Source: Drosophila persimilis
Lineage: Eukaryota; Arthropoda; Insecta; Diptera; Drosophilidae
NCBI RefSeq assembly: GCF_003286085.1
Contig: NW_020825289.1
Coordinates: forward strand, 18,998,001-19,062,000
DNA length: 64,000 bases
Direction: 5' to 3'
Part shown: positions 47,829 through 58,568 of the stretch, piece after piece
Numbering within the stretch: position 1 is the first letter of the stretch
Layout: each line of letters begins with the position of its first letter
Notes under the pieces: generated by a model
Told to the model about the DNA's origin: nothing
Databases searched by the model: none
Seen by the model: only the letters and a program-made list of their open reading frames with translations
Translations under genes and position numbers: made by a program

Positions 47829-50800
47829 CAAGGGGCGTGCAATAGAGCCAGCTCATTAGCCAGACGCCTTCACACTTCCATTGACCCCCCACCGTCCCGA
47901 CCATCCCCACCATCCCTTTCAGACAGCCGCCACACTTCGAACTGGGGAAATTTGCGAGTGCGTAAGCGTGAGCGTGAGCGGGTCGGAGGCGTGCTCAAGT
48001 GGCCCGCCCAGCTGCAAGTCGGGAAAACTATGTCAAAAACTTTAAAAATATTCACTGCATCCATTGGCGTCGTCTCTGTCTCTGTCTCTGTCTCCATCCC
48101 CGACGCTTTTCCCTTCGCGTGGCGCTAAAATGTTTGTTGTTCCGAGTGCTTGCGTCTTAGAATGTTTGCCACTTGTTTGTGGCGCCGGCACCTGGTTGCA
48201 GGTGTGAGGTGTGAGGAATACTTTAAAAGTTTCCCGATGAAGGTACCCTTTCTGCTTCTGCTTGTGCTGCCAGCAGCAGCTGTAAATTATATGCAAATTA
48301 CTTCGAAACGACAAATATACGTATCCGTGCGGTAAATCATGCGAAAAACAAAGTTGCTGACTCCGCTCTGCTCTGGCAGAATGGGGACTGCCTCTTGGAG
48401 GAGCTTGAGCTGCGGCTAGGTACGGGCCGACGGGGAGGAACAGGAAGGCAAACTAACAACACTTGAGAGCGTGCGAAACGTGTTCAAGATGCCGGCCAGA
48501 CCGAGGAGTTGGGCGTCCTGCCTGGACGTCCTGCCATTCTGCCTTTTCTGCCACCATGGCATCCTTGAGCTGTATTGATATTTGTGGCACGTCACAGTCG
48601 GAGTCATCACGTTGCCGGAACGCAATGCCACCGTATCAGAATGCCACAATCTCAAGGCTGCTGCAACATGCAGTCTCAGTCTCCAGCTGCAGCCTAAAAG
48701 CAGGCAACACTCCTTTGCGTGACACTCACACAGGGACAGAGGAGCAGGGTAGCAGGGCCAGGCTTAAACACGTCACGTCAGCGTGCTGTCAATGAGCACT
48801 TGCACGGACATGGGACAGAATGGACGGGAATGCATACGGTCTCCTCGAGACTCCCCGCCTCCCCGCCTCCCTGTGGCTGTTCACAAATGTTTTATAAGTC
48901 ATTTTTTATAAATTTTTTCCTGTATTTCAGCTTTATCCTGCCTTCCAGTGATTCTCACAGTGATGACCACATTTCTGTGCTTCCTTTGCAGTGCTTTGAA
49001 GAAGTGGAAGATCCAAGTAACAGTTCGATCCTAGACCCATGGACTAATCGGTTGGGAGAGAGCTCTGATTCAGAAAATATCGGCTTCTTTGCTGATGATC
49101 GGTGGATGGTTGCCTAGCTTCAGAGCTTCGGGAAGAACCGAGCACCTCTAACGACGTTGCCTGGCCCGGCCTCAGTGTGAATATTTTTTGTATTCATTTT
49201 CCATTTTCTTTTTGCTTTTTTCCTGCTACTGGGGTGCTGCTGCTGCCGCGCGCATGGCTTGATGCTAACAATAGCACTCCGGGAGGGGGGAACGGGCAAC
49301 GGGGAATGGGGAATGGCGAGTGGTTTGATGCTGATGCCATGCCGGAGTTCCCCAGCTCAGAGCATCAGAGCATCAGCTCGCCTGGTTTGTCGAGTTGTCG
49401 GGGTTCCTTCCTGTGCTGGCTCACGCAATGCATACACATGCACAGATTGACAGTCTTTTAATTAAGAAGCCGTCAAAGATGGCGTTGGCACGCTCTCGAG
49501 CACTCGCTCTCCGCAGCCATTGGAGTGCAGCCGTGTCACTGGCAATTATGCAGTGCCTGGGCCCGGCACCCAGCCTCCCACTCAGAGGCCGCCCAGCCAG
49601 AGATGCTGCTGCAGCAGGCATCCCGCAAACGACAACGACAACGACAACACCAACGCCAACGCAATTCAATTTAACGTTTATTCACAAATTAATTGAATTT
49701 TTGGTATTCATTGTGCGAGCCGAGTCAGAAGGAGCAATGGAGGAGCCACACAGATGCCGATGATGCAGTGGACGCAGACGCTGATGGAGCTGCTGCCGGC
49801 CCAGGACATGGTCTGATCGATTAATCATATGGCCAGCTAATTAACCGCAGGCTCTCGCAGCTGTTGTCAACAATTAGGCTGACACCTGACGAACCGACGA
49901 CAGGACAGACGACAGACGACCTTCCGAAACTGGCATTGAATCCCATCGGAAAAAACTATAGAAATGACTTGCCGGACACTGGGGAAGACAACAGATTGTT
50001 ATCAGATAAACATACCCGTACTACTGGGACTCTTGGGAACTCAATGATGATATTCCCTGTGCTTTTAACTGCCTTCAGTCGAAAGTTCAATCAATTATAT
50101 CACGAAAACCCTCTATGTGCGCGTATTCCCTTGATTGCAGGTGTCATATGGATCCTTTAGTGGGGAAATGTTTCACAGGAATGGGTGGGAGGAAGCCTCG
50201 TAACGAAGTTAATAATATTTTAACACTGTATCTGCTCTTTTCTGCTGAGCTGTGCTTATTTGAACTTTGAAACTCATCGTTAGGGAACTTTTTCTTGTTG
50301 TTGTTGCAGCTCGCGGGGCGGTTGGGGGGCCAAATTGCTTCCTCGCTGCTCGCTGTCTTTGATGGGACACAGGACAGCCTTGACAATTTATTCAGTTGCT
50401 CCTGTTTAACTTTGGCAGCTCAAAAGTTGTCCCACTTGGACTTTGCTAAAAGCGACTCAAAAGCACTTATTTCAGTTTGCCAAAGGTAAAGGGGCACGGA
50501 CTGGGGCAGGCACTGTCGCTGGAGATGCTGGGGAAGCTGGGGAATGGCCCTGCAATAATTGCATCTTATTTTCGAGAGGCCAATGGAACCGAAGCTCCAA
50601 TAAGTCTCCAGTTCAATTTGAAGCGTCACTTCAGGCGGCAGAGAGAGAGAGAGAGAGCGGCGCGGCACACGGGGTAAGTGCTACTTGAGGCTGAAGGACT
50701 GCTCGCATGCAAATGCACATAGGGAAGGATGAACTACATACATTAGAATGCAGTTATTTGGGGCCTTCAAAGTACGGCTTATGCTAATGGTATGGAAGCC

Positions 50801-52687
50801 CGGCCGAAAATACTTCGCATTTTGTGCTTTTCTGGTTGCTTGATTACTTATGCCCCTCCACCCCCCCACCACCGCACCACATCCGTTCACCCACCCGAAA
50901 GAATGCAACAATGTGCATAAATTGAGGCAAACTTTGAAATGGCCGCCGACGCTGCAACCAACAATGTAAAGTGCCACATACTCGTATAGAGAGAAAGTTG
51001 CAACATATTGCGCATAATTAGTGTTTATTTTTGCACTTTAATTGGTTATTAGAAGTGGAAGCAGCCAACTTTTAATGGCTCTGACGGGCCATCCACATAA
51101 GAAGCCAGAAGGGAAAGGAATGTCGGTGGTTACTTAATTCTTAAAGCAAATTAAGTGCATTGAAATTGATGTTGATTGTAGCCATTGGCAACCTCCGCAG
51201 GGGCGGGTGGGGCGCCAGCAGCCGCCTAATTGAAATAATTGACATTTAATGCCACATGTGGCAAAGTTCCTAATGTTAACTGGGAGGAGCCATCAAATGC
51301 TTGATACCACCTAATTAATCTGATTGCTCCACTTGGAAACGAGTCAAAAGAATTACAGCATCAATTGCTCGGCAAATACGAGTACTTGCCATCAATCTGT
51401 TTAGAATTGGTGTAAAATTAGCAATCAGTTCCAGTCTCGGCATTAAAAAGAAAGTCTTTTGCTTCTTCCACGGGGTGCCAGTCGGATGCCCCCCCTTCGA
51501 CTGGGAATAGTTGGGAAGTTGAAGGTTTGACCCTTGAGGGTGAGCTTCAATTGGTCCATGAAATGAATATGAAACGGCAGATAACTCAAATCCTTTGCTC
51601 ACTATGAAAAAGGATGTTTCGATCGGTTTTCTTGGGGAGTGGTAGAGGGGCTGTACTCGTACTCGTATTTGCCTCACGCGCCTCTTTGACAGTGCCTCAA
51701 GCTGCCTCATCTTTTCACACATGAAAGAGCTCAAAGCTCATTCCATTAATTTGCTCATTAATTGCCACCAACTGCCACTTGCCGTGTATCTGTTTGACAG
51801 CTTTATTTGCGTATCCATCCAGTTTGCGCTGCACTTTATGCCGCTTTTTTCCATTAATCGGTTCCTGTGGCGACAACGTGGCAGGTAAACATCATAATCG
51901 TGAAGATAGTGCAACCCACCACCCACCGCCCACCACCCACCACCCCCTTCACATACGGGCAAACATAAGCACTTTATAATTATGACACATTAATTAAATA
52001 AAGTGCACTTCCGCTGTCATTAACACGGCCAGATTCAGAGCCAGAGCCACCAGCAACGTGCACAATGACGAACTAAGACCCGCTCTAGCCGGTGGCATTG
52101 TTCGACGACTTCTACAGCTCCACATTCGCCGAGGGGACAACAAACAGCGACGACGGGGATGCATCTGCAGGTGAAGTGACAAACGCAGGTGCTCAGCCCA
52201 GCCCAGGCCCGCTCCAGTCCGGAGGCCCGTTGACATTTGACAGCAGAAGTCACACTGAAGGGCCTCAGCAGCAAGGGCGAGGTCATCACAGGGTCGCCTG
52301 AAGCTAGTTAATGGTCAAATGGCCGACGCTTAAGTCCGGGCCCCCCGTGAACCGGCAGACACACATGTGAGGCAGAGATGCGCCCGTTTTCAAAGTTGCT
52401 GCCACAGTGGTCCCATAGAACATTCTCCCATCTAATAGTGCAATCTTTTGAGTGTTCACACCACACAGTCTCCACTGTATTTCACTATTCAGTGCTGATT
52501 ATAGTGCTGGGGCACCAAGGAGTGCTGAGAGTGCCTCGGCACTGATAGGCATTTGTCCGAGGCAGGCTGGCGGAAAGTATCCCACCCACTCCCCAATCCT
52601 TTCAAAGAGTATTCGGCCCCACTCTCCCACACACACACACACACAGTCAGACAATGACACTCGAGTCGTCGTAGCAGTTGTTGTCTC

Positions 52688-52769
52688 TGCTGCCGCTGCC
52701 GCTGCCGCTGCTGCTGCTGCTGCCGCTGTTGATGGCTACAGTTGTTGTCGTTGTCGTTGTCGTTGTCTG
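52688..52769. repeat. Compound CTG/CCG then GTTGTC repeat
   Basis: GCTGCC/GCTGCT units (52688-52730) followed by GTTGTC units (52739-52769). Confidence 0.85.
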
Positions 52770-53381
52770 ACGCCGAGTGTATTTGCTCTTTGTTCGCCAG
52801 CAGGGCTTTGTGCCGCGACTTGCGATGAACTCATAATTTGAACTCTAACACTGGGGGGGCACAGGCAGACGGGGGAGCGGGCAAATCGATATTGCAATAG
52901 GGCTTCCATCAGATATTTGTTAATTGAAAAATCTGTTCGTCGAATTTGGCTCATTAATTGGGGGGAGGCAGCGCAAACAGTACTATTTTGGGGATTTAGA
53001 CTCTTTCGGGAAATGCAAATGCAAACGCCGGACTCGGATGGGACGAACATTCCTGCAATATTGCATTTTGTTGCCGAATTTAATTCTATTGGTAAATATA
53101 GCTACGTATACGTAATACCCCTATGTGTGTGCCCGCGTAGTGCCGGTTTTGCTCGGTCCTGGCTGGTAATATCAATTAGCGGCACTCATGCGATTGATGG
53201 TTGCATAAATTACAGCGTTACGCCAGTGGCGGCGCCATACAAATTTCGTGCAACATGTAATATGACAGGCGACAGTGTTCAAACAGCCATCGCTCACCCG
53301 GGTCGAGCGGCGGATGGAGATGACTGGATGAGTGCCGGGCCATCCACTCAGTCCATCCATCCGTTCCGACAGTAGCAGGTG

Positions 53382-53406
53382 CCGCCCCGCCCCGCCCCGC
53401 CCCGCA
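53382..53406. repeat. (GCCCC)n pentanucleotide repeat
   Basis: Five tandem copies of CGCCC. Confidence 0.88.
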
Positions 53407-56110
53407 TGCTCCTTCCGTACCCCAAGACATGGCCCCACCGCATAATTTGCAGCAAAGCCCAGAGGAAATGTCCCGCCGCTAAAGTTGCGGCTGTGTTTCC
53501 TCAAAGTTTCCTATCCTGCAGACCCGGCAGACCCACAAACACACACGTACTTAGAACACGCCCATAAACCCGCCTCGCCTCCCCAGTTCTTTAGCGGACA
53601 AATTTATCATTTCACCAGAGCCAGGCAAGGATCGGGGGAGGGAGTCTCAGAGGGCTCTGAAAATTGACTTAAAGACCATTAAAGCAGAGCACTTTTTAAT
53701 GTTATTAAGTCAAAGTTGATTTGTTCAGGCTTAAACCGATTTGCCCTTGTCGCTCTGTCCCCCGCTGCCCCCCGCTTGCGGTAGGCCACATCAATGGCCA
53801 TGGGCCTGGCCACAGCCGCGCTCTTAGCCGGTCTCAACTGAATATTGAATTTATAAACCCGCACGATTCCGCAAATTTGTTTCACCAACAAATCTATTCG
53901 CAGTCCTTGATAAAGTCGCTGAAAAAAGTCGCATTTTGCATTGACACATCAGCGTAAACAAATTAACTTTAACGCCCTCAACAGCCATGAAAAAAGAGTG
54001 GAAAAAGCCGTGACAAGTGACAGGAAAGAGTCACTTTTAGCCGGGGAAGCCGCATCGCCCCGCACCGCATCATTTATGCACTATCCCAGCACAGATCCCT
54101 CGATATTCGGGCTTTCGGAAGCCGTGCAATAGAGGTACCAGGACTGTACAATCGATTGAGCCACAAATAATATCACGAATATTATTCAAAAGTATTTTGT
54201 GGAATAAAGAAATCCATGCGATTTAAATATGATTCCATCCAGATTCAGTGGAGCGGAGAGAAGCGGATCGTTATGACAGCCATAAACATGTCGAAATGGA
54301 TCCCTGCAATATGCAAATATTACAGTATTACAGTGGGGAAAAAAAGCTATCGGCGCAATGCATTACAGATGTCGAGAGAGTGCCGCTTCTCCATGCCACA
54401 CCAACCATATTGATAAAAAAAAACATCAAATAGTCCTTGGGACGGGGTTTGGGGGGTGGGAAGTGCACGAAACCAAAATGAAAGCGCAAGCAATAAGGGA
54501 AATCGTAAATGTCGGAAAATGCTACTGGCCCTGGCGGCCCCTGGCAGTTTGAGGTTGAACGCGGGCCTGCTCCTGGTCCTCGTCCTGTGGCAGTAGGTGA
54601 TGATGAGGCTGCTGACGCTGTTGACAGTACACCGAATGGTTTGCATTTTCCATTTTTCGCAAATTTACAACTGCAATCAGTAGGGAGACAGACACAAAAA
54701 CGGAGACAAACGACAAAAAAAAACAGTGTCGAAAATGGCCAACAGCATTTCGCGCTTAAAACAATCAAATTGTTTTTTCGATTTGCGAAGGGTAAACAGT
54801 TAAACAAACAATGGGGCCTGCATTTAAGCCGTGGCGCTTAAGCCAGAAGCCCCAAATCGGGACAAAAGTCGGGCCAAAAGTTAAGCGAAACGAATCGAAG
54901 CGAAATTTAAAAATTCATTGGAAAATGCACTGCATCTGCTCTGCTCGATTTCATTGTCAAGTGCTCCAGCTTTGATCTGTTTGTGTAATTATCTTGGCCG
55001 CCGGGCTGCCTGGCTGCCTGGCTTTTTTCCAACTTTCAGTTGGTTTTTCTTTCGTTCGGTTATGGACATTCATATCGTCCCTGCAGTCAGGACACGAGCG
55101 AGGCGGTGGCTTTGGTCTCCTTTTTTCACAGTAGGCACTGTTTGAGCGAACTTCAATTTGCAAGTGGCAAACAGTTGTTACCAGTTCGCTTCGCTCGTTT
55201 TTTGTCTGGTGTCCGCTGGCGGCACACGTAATTAAAAATTCATCATACGCCACGTTGACTGCGGCCCACACAGAAAGTAAGAGACAGACAAAAAGCGAGA
55301 TAAAACGAGGGGAAAAAGCGCGCCAGGAGCTAAATGAACTTCAAAGTTTTTACACCAAAACTAATTGGAAAACAATTAAGGACTGCCACTACGACTACGC
55401 TACCGACTCTCCACGGACTCTCCGAGTCAAACGGAAGAGTTGGCCACTAAATCGAGCCAGCGCGTCTGCCCTCTGCCCCCTGCTGGATGCTGAACGGACC
55501 CCAAACTACGAGTGTTTGTACTACAATATTTATAATCAAAGCCCAGCTCCCAGCCACTAGAAGCGGCACAACTTTCAGCTTGCTACTTTGCCCACTTTTT
55601 CATCTCTTGTTCAAGTTGGGGGCAGTCGTCAGAGCCGCCCCTCCTGTTGTTCTTTTGCCTGTTCTTGCAGGACAAACAAAACTATGGGAACATGAAATTT
55701 GTTTCGGATCCCCGCGCAGGGACAGGCCAATCGAGCGGAGCTGAGCGGAGCAGGTAATTGAAAAACTTTGAACGCTTCAGCTTTTGGGCTTAGCAGCAGG
55801 AAAGGGAAAGTTTTCGATTGAAACTTTAGCTTGTTACGGCAAATGCGCCGAAGAGCAGAGGCTGGCTTAATCAATTGGCGATTGGATTTGAATTGGCACT
55901 GCCCTGTCCACCTCCTCCCTTCGCCAGCCCGAACTAGGCCAAATATTCAATGCGCATCAATTGGCTTTGTCGCAGTAGTCGACAGCCTGCTGCTGCACTA
56001 GCTCTAGCGCCACCCACATCCTGGCATGGCAGCTTCCGGCCTGGCCACACGTCGCGTGCGTGTTGCCAAAAAACGGAAATGCACAAATCATCGACCGCAT
56101 GCCTTTGTTG

Positions 56111-56112
<2 letters not shown>

Positions 56113-56148
<36 letters not shown>

Positions 56149-56155
56149 TCCAGCC
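56113..56155. repeat. (CAGC)n tetranucleotide microsatellite
   Basis: About nine copies of CCAG/CAGC with one CATC variant near the end. Confidence 0.92.
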
Positions 56156-57634
56156 AAAACGGAAATATATGCGAAACATATGCGTGGGTGCGACAGCATA
56201 CCACACTCGGGTGCCCCATGGCACACCACCGCTTGGATACGCTGCAGCTGGGGCTGCACTTCTTGAGTAATTATTAATTGGCAAAGCAGCGGCAGAGAAA
56301 TACAGATGCAAGCTCCCAAGCACCCAAGCACCCAAGATGAGTAAACATACAGAGCTCACCCGAACTGTGGACACGACACTGTTGCTGGTAGAGTAGAGTG
56401 TGGAACGACTATGGCAGGCAAGCGAAACGCGCCACCGAAGCGAAATCCACTACTGACACACAGAGAGATGCAAACGAATCCCAGCCCCATCCGCCGGTGT
56501 GGGAGGGGCTGCCACTGCCGCTGCTGCTGGCTGAGAGAAGAGAGGAATGTTTACACATGTTATGGCCAGAACGGCTGCCGTTTCATCTGTAGTTCGGCCC
56601 CAGCTCCGGGGCGAGCGGGCTGTCAGCAACTTGGGCACGTTCGCTGCAATTGAAACTTAAACTTTTTTCGCAAAATGCGAAATACAAAATTGCAACAACA
56701 ACAACCAATGTCGGGGCTAAGAAAATAAATAAAGAGTGGAATCATGCCACAGTGCAACACAATGGCAGTTGAACAAAAGTTTCGCGAGCATGTGTGTGCA
56801 TATGTATAGGTTTTTTATGCAACTTTCGGCGGATGCGGAAACGCGTGTAGCGCCATTGCAATGGCCGCTTTGTTTGGCAATATTTGACTCAAAATAAATG
56901 TACGAGCGAAGCACGCCAGTACAGTGGGGGCTGGCATTGAAGGATGCGGGGCAAGGGAGCCTCGAGAGAGCATTTCCCTGTCCGTGCTACGGAGTGCATG
57001 TACAATCGAGCTACGGACGTGGCCTAAATGCAATTCAATAGTCAACTTTCTGCCCCATTGTGGCACTTGGAACAATGCAGATTTATGCGCTTATCTATCC
57101 AACGGAGTTCAACGACATGGCAGCCGGTGCGCTGGATCCTAGGATACTAGGATCCGCGAGAGTTGTGGACTCCACGAAAACATAATTAAAGTGCCACAGA
57201 AAATGGCCGCCAGCCAATTAACCGCTTTGCCAGCTCCGTTCCCCAAGTTCGGAAAACAATGGAGCTGCAGCCAAAAGCCAATGGCAATCATAAAGTCAGT
57301 TGGTGCACGGAAATTGCAAGTTGCGGCTAAAAAGGTGGCACGCTTCAGCCATAACTTCAGCTGCTCCTGCTCCTGCTCCTGCTCCTTCTGCTGCTCTGGC
57401 TGCTGCTCCCGGCTCTGGTCACGTGACTGTCTTGGTCTCTAGCTAAGCGTCCGAAACTATTCAGCAGCTGCAAAACGGAAATTGCAAACTGCGGTTCCTG
57501 CTCGTCCTTCTCCTCCAACCTCCCTCCTTCCGCATTCCACCCGTCAGCGGCAGCTGACCTTTTTTATATATTTCTCATTTTACAGGCACCTTGGGAGGAC
57601 TTGCAGGTAAAGACCGTTCTTGTAATTACAAATA

Positions 57635-57640
57635 TTTAAT
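57635..57640 (-). terminator. Probable polyadenylation signal (ATTAAA) of the small secreted-protein gene
   Basis: ATTAAA on the minus strand, 39 bases after the stop codon of the 192-codon gene. Confidence 0.55.
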
Positions 57641-57678
57641 GCATTTCGAAATACATCGACATTTGTGGCTGCTCTGCT

Positions 57679-58257
57679 CTATTGGACCAGGTTGAGGCTG
57701 AGCTGCTGCCCAGAGTGGAGGGGCAGCGGCGGCTTCACCTCGCTGGCAACGCCCTTGACGATCTCCACCTCAATCTGATGAGGCGGCTGTTGCTCAGGAC
57801 TAATCTCCACTTCGACTTCGTGATGGCTCTGCACGCCCTTATGTCCGGCAACCAGCTCCACCTCGATGTGCTGGGGCTTTTGGTGATTATCAGCCTGTTT
57901 GACCTCCAACTCCACCACGTGGCTTGCGCTCTCGTGCACGGGCTTGATGTCCAACTCTACGTGCTGGGGCTTCTGTTCCGCTTGCTTGATCTCCACCTCA
58001 ACGACGTGGCTCTCGGCAGCTGGCTTGAACACCGCTTCAACAACGTGGCTCTCGGCAGATGCTTGATGAGCTGGCTTCGTCTCTACCACAAGATGATGCT
58101 CCTTGACCTCCATGTCGACACCTTGCTGTTGGTGCTTCTGACCCGCTGGTCGCACCTCAGCAAAGATATGTGCATGGGGCTCGCTATAGGGCCTCACCTT
58201 GATTTGGGGAGCGCCCAGAACAGTGCCGACGAGTACCAAAATAATGACTGCTTTCAT
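57679..58257 (-). CDS. Small secreted protein with His/Val/Glu-rich internal repeats, unnamed
   Basis: The frame encodes 192 residues in a single exon. The start MKAVIILVLVGTVLGAPQ is a clear signal peptide with likely cleavage after Gly-Ala. The mature part has no cysteine and is built of about seven imperfect repeats of 15-22 residues, centred on H-x-V-E-V-E-I-K (for example SHVVEVEIKQAEQKPQ, QHVELDIKPVHE, SHVVELEVKQADNHQK, QHIEVELVAGHK). Strands of alternating hydrophobic and acidic residues are separated by Gln/Lys/His/Pro-rich linkers. I do not recognise a family or enzymatic motif and assign no function; secretion into haemolymph, cuticle or another extracellular matrix is inference. 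It lies tandem to and 290 bases downstream of Elp2, with its own TATA promoter, which suggests tissue- or stage-limited expression. Confidence 0.85.
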   Translation of the reverse strand: MKAVIILVLVGTVLGAPQIKVRPYSEPHAHIFAEVRPAGQKHQQQGVDMEVKEHHLVVETKPAHQASAESHVVEAVFKPAAESHVVEVEIKQAEQKPQHVELDIKPVHESASHVVELEVKQADNHQKPQHIEVELVAGHKGVQSHHEVEVEISPEQQPPHQIEVEIVKGVASEVKPPLPLHSGQQLSLNLVQ

Positions 58258-58275
58258 GTTGAATTCGCTTGAATT

Positions 58276-58312
58276 GACTGCGAACGAACCACTGGAAAAG
58301 CGAGCTTAAATA
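58276..58312 (-). promoter_or_regulatory. TATA box and initiator of the small secreted-protein gene
   Basis: TATTTAAG at 58312-58305 lies 33 bases upstream of the A in GCAGTCA (A at 58279), an initiator-like sequence. The predicted 5' UTR is 22 bases, ending CAAC before the ATG. This is the only well-spaced TATA/initiator pair I found in the window. Confidence 0.7.
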
Positions 58313-58568
58313 GTCGACTTCAACATCTCGGTGTGCGAAAATCGGGCACTTAATTAACCATCAATAAGTTGTTATCAGGAAGCAGACTCCCACTGGTCGG
58401 GGGGGAGCCCAGAACTCCGTGTATTGCAGGTGATTAGATAACGTCGTTCGATATACAATGTACGATACTGAGAACGGAGAATTCCGCCGTGTCTGCACAG
58501 TGGTTACAGCTTACTAATTAAACGCAAAAAAGTTTAATAAAGGCTGTTTAATGCACACAATGTCAGAT
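58313..58568 (-). other. Spacer between Elp2 and the small gene, with an Elp2 polyadenylation signal
   Basis: ATTAAA on the minus strand at 58552-58547 lies 17 bases after the Elp2 stop and is a plausible 3' end signal. The rest would hold the proximal upstream region of the small gene. Nothing else was identified. Confidence 0.5.

Larger units (their letters stand above)
47829..57580. other. Noncoding DNA between the stan upstream region and the small secreted-protein gene
   Basis: No recognisable gene. It may contain distal stan exons or enhancers. There are TTAATTA blocks, CT/GT/CAG-type repeats, GCCCC and CAGC arrays, and short open frames without recognisable sequence. A plus-strand acceptor-like CTTCCTTTGCAG at 48980-48991 precedes a 42-codon acidic frame; it is listed as a finding and not as a gene. 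Confidence 0.4.

Noticed and set aside
57682-58272. Plus-strand frame of 196 codons opposite the small secreted-protein gene
   Set aside because: The minus-strand frame has a signal peptide, TATA box, initiator and regular repeats. The plus frame mirrors those repeats as Leu/His-rich sequence.
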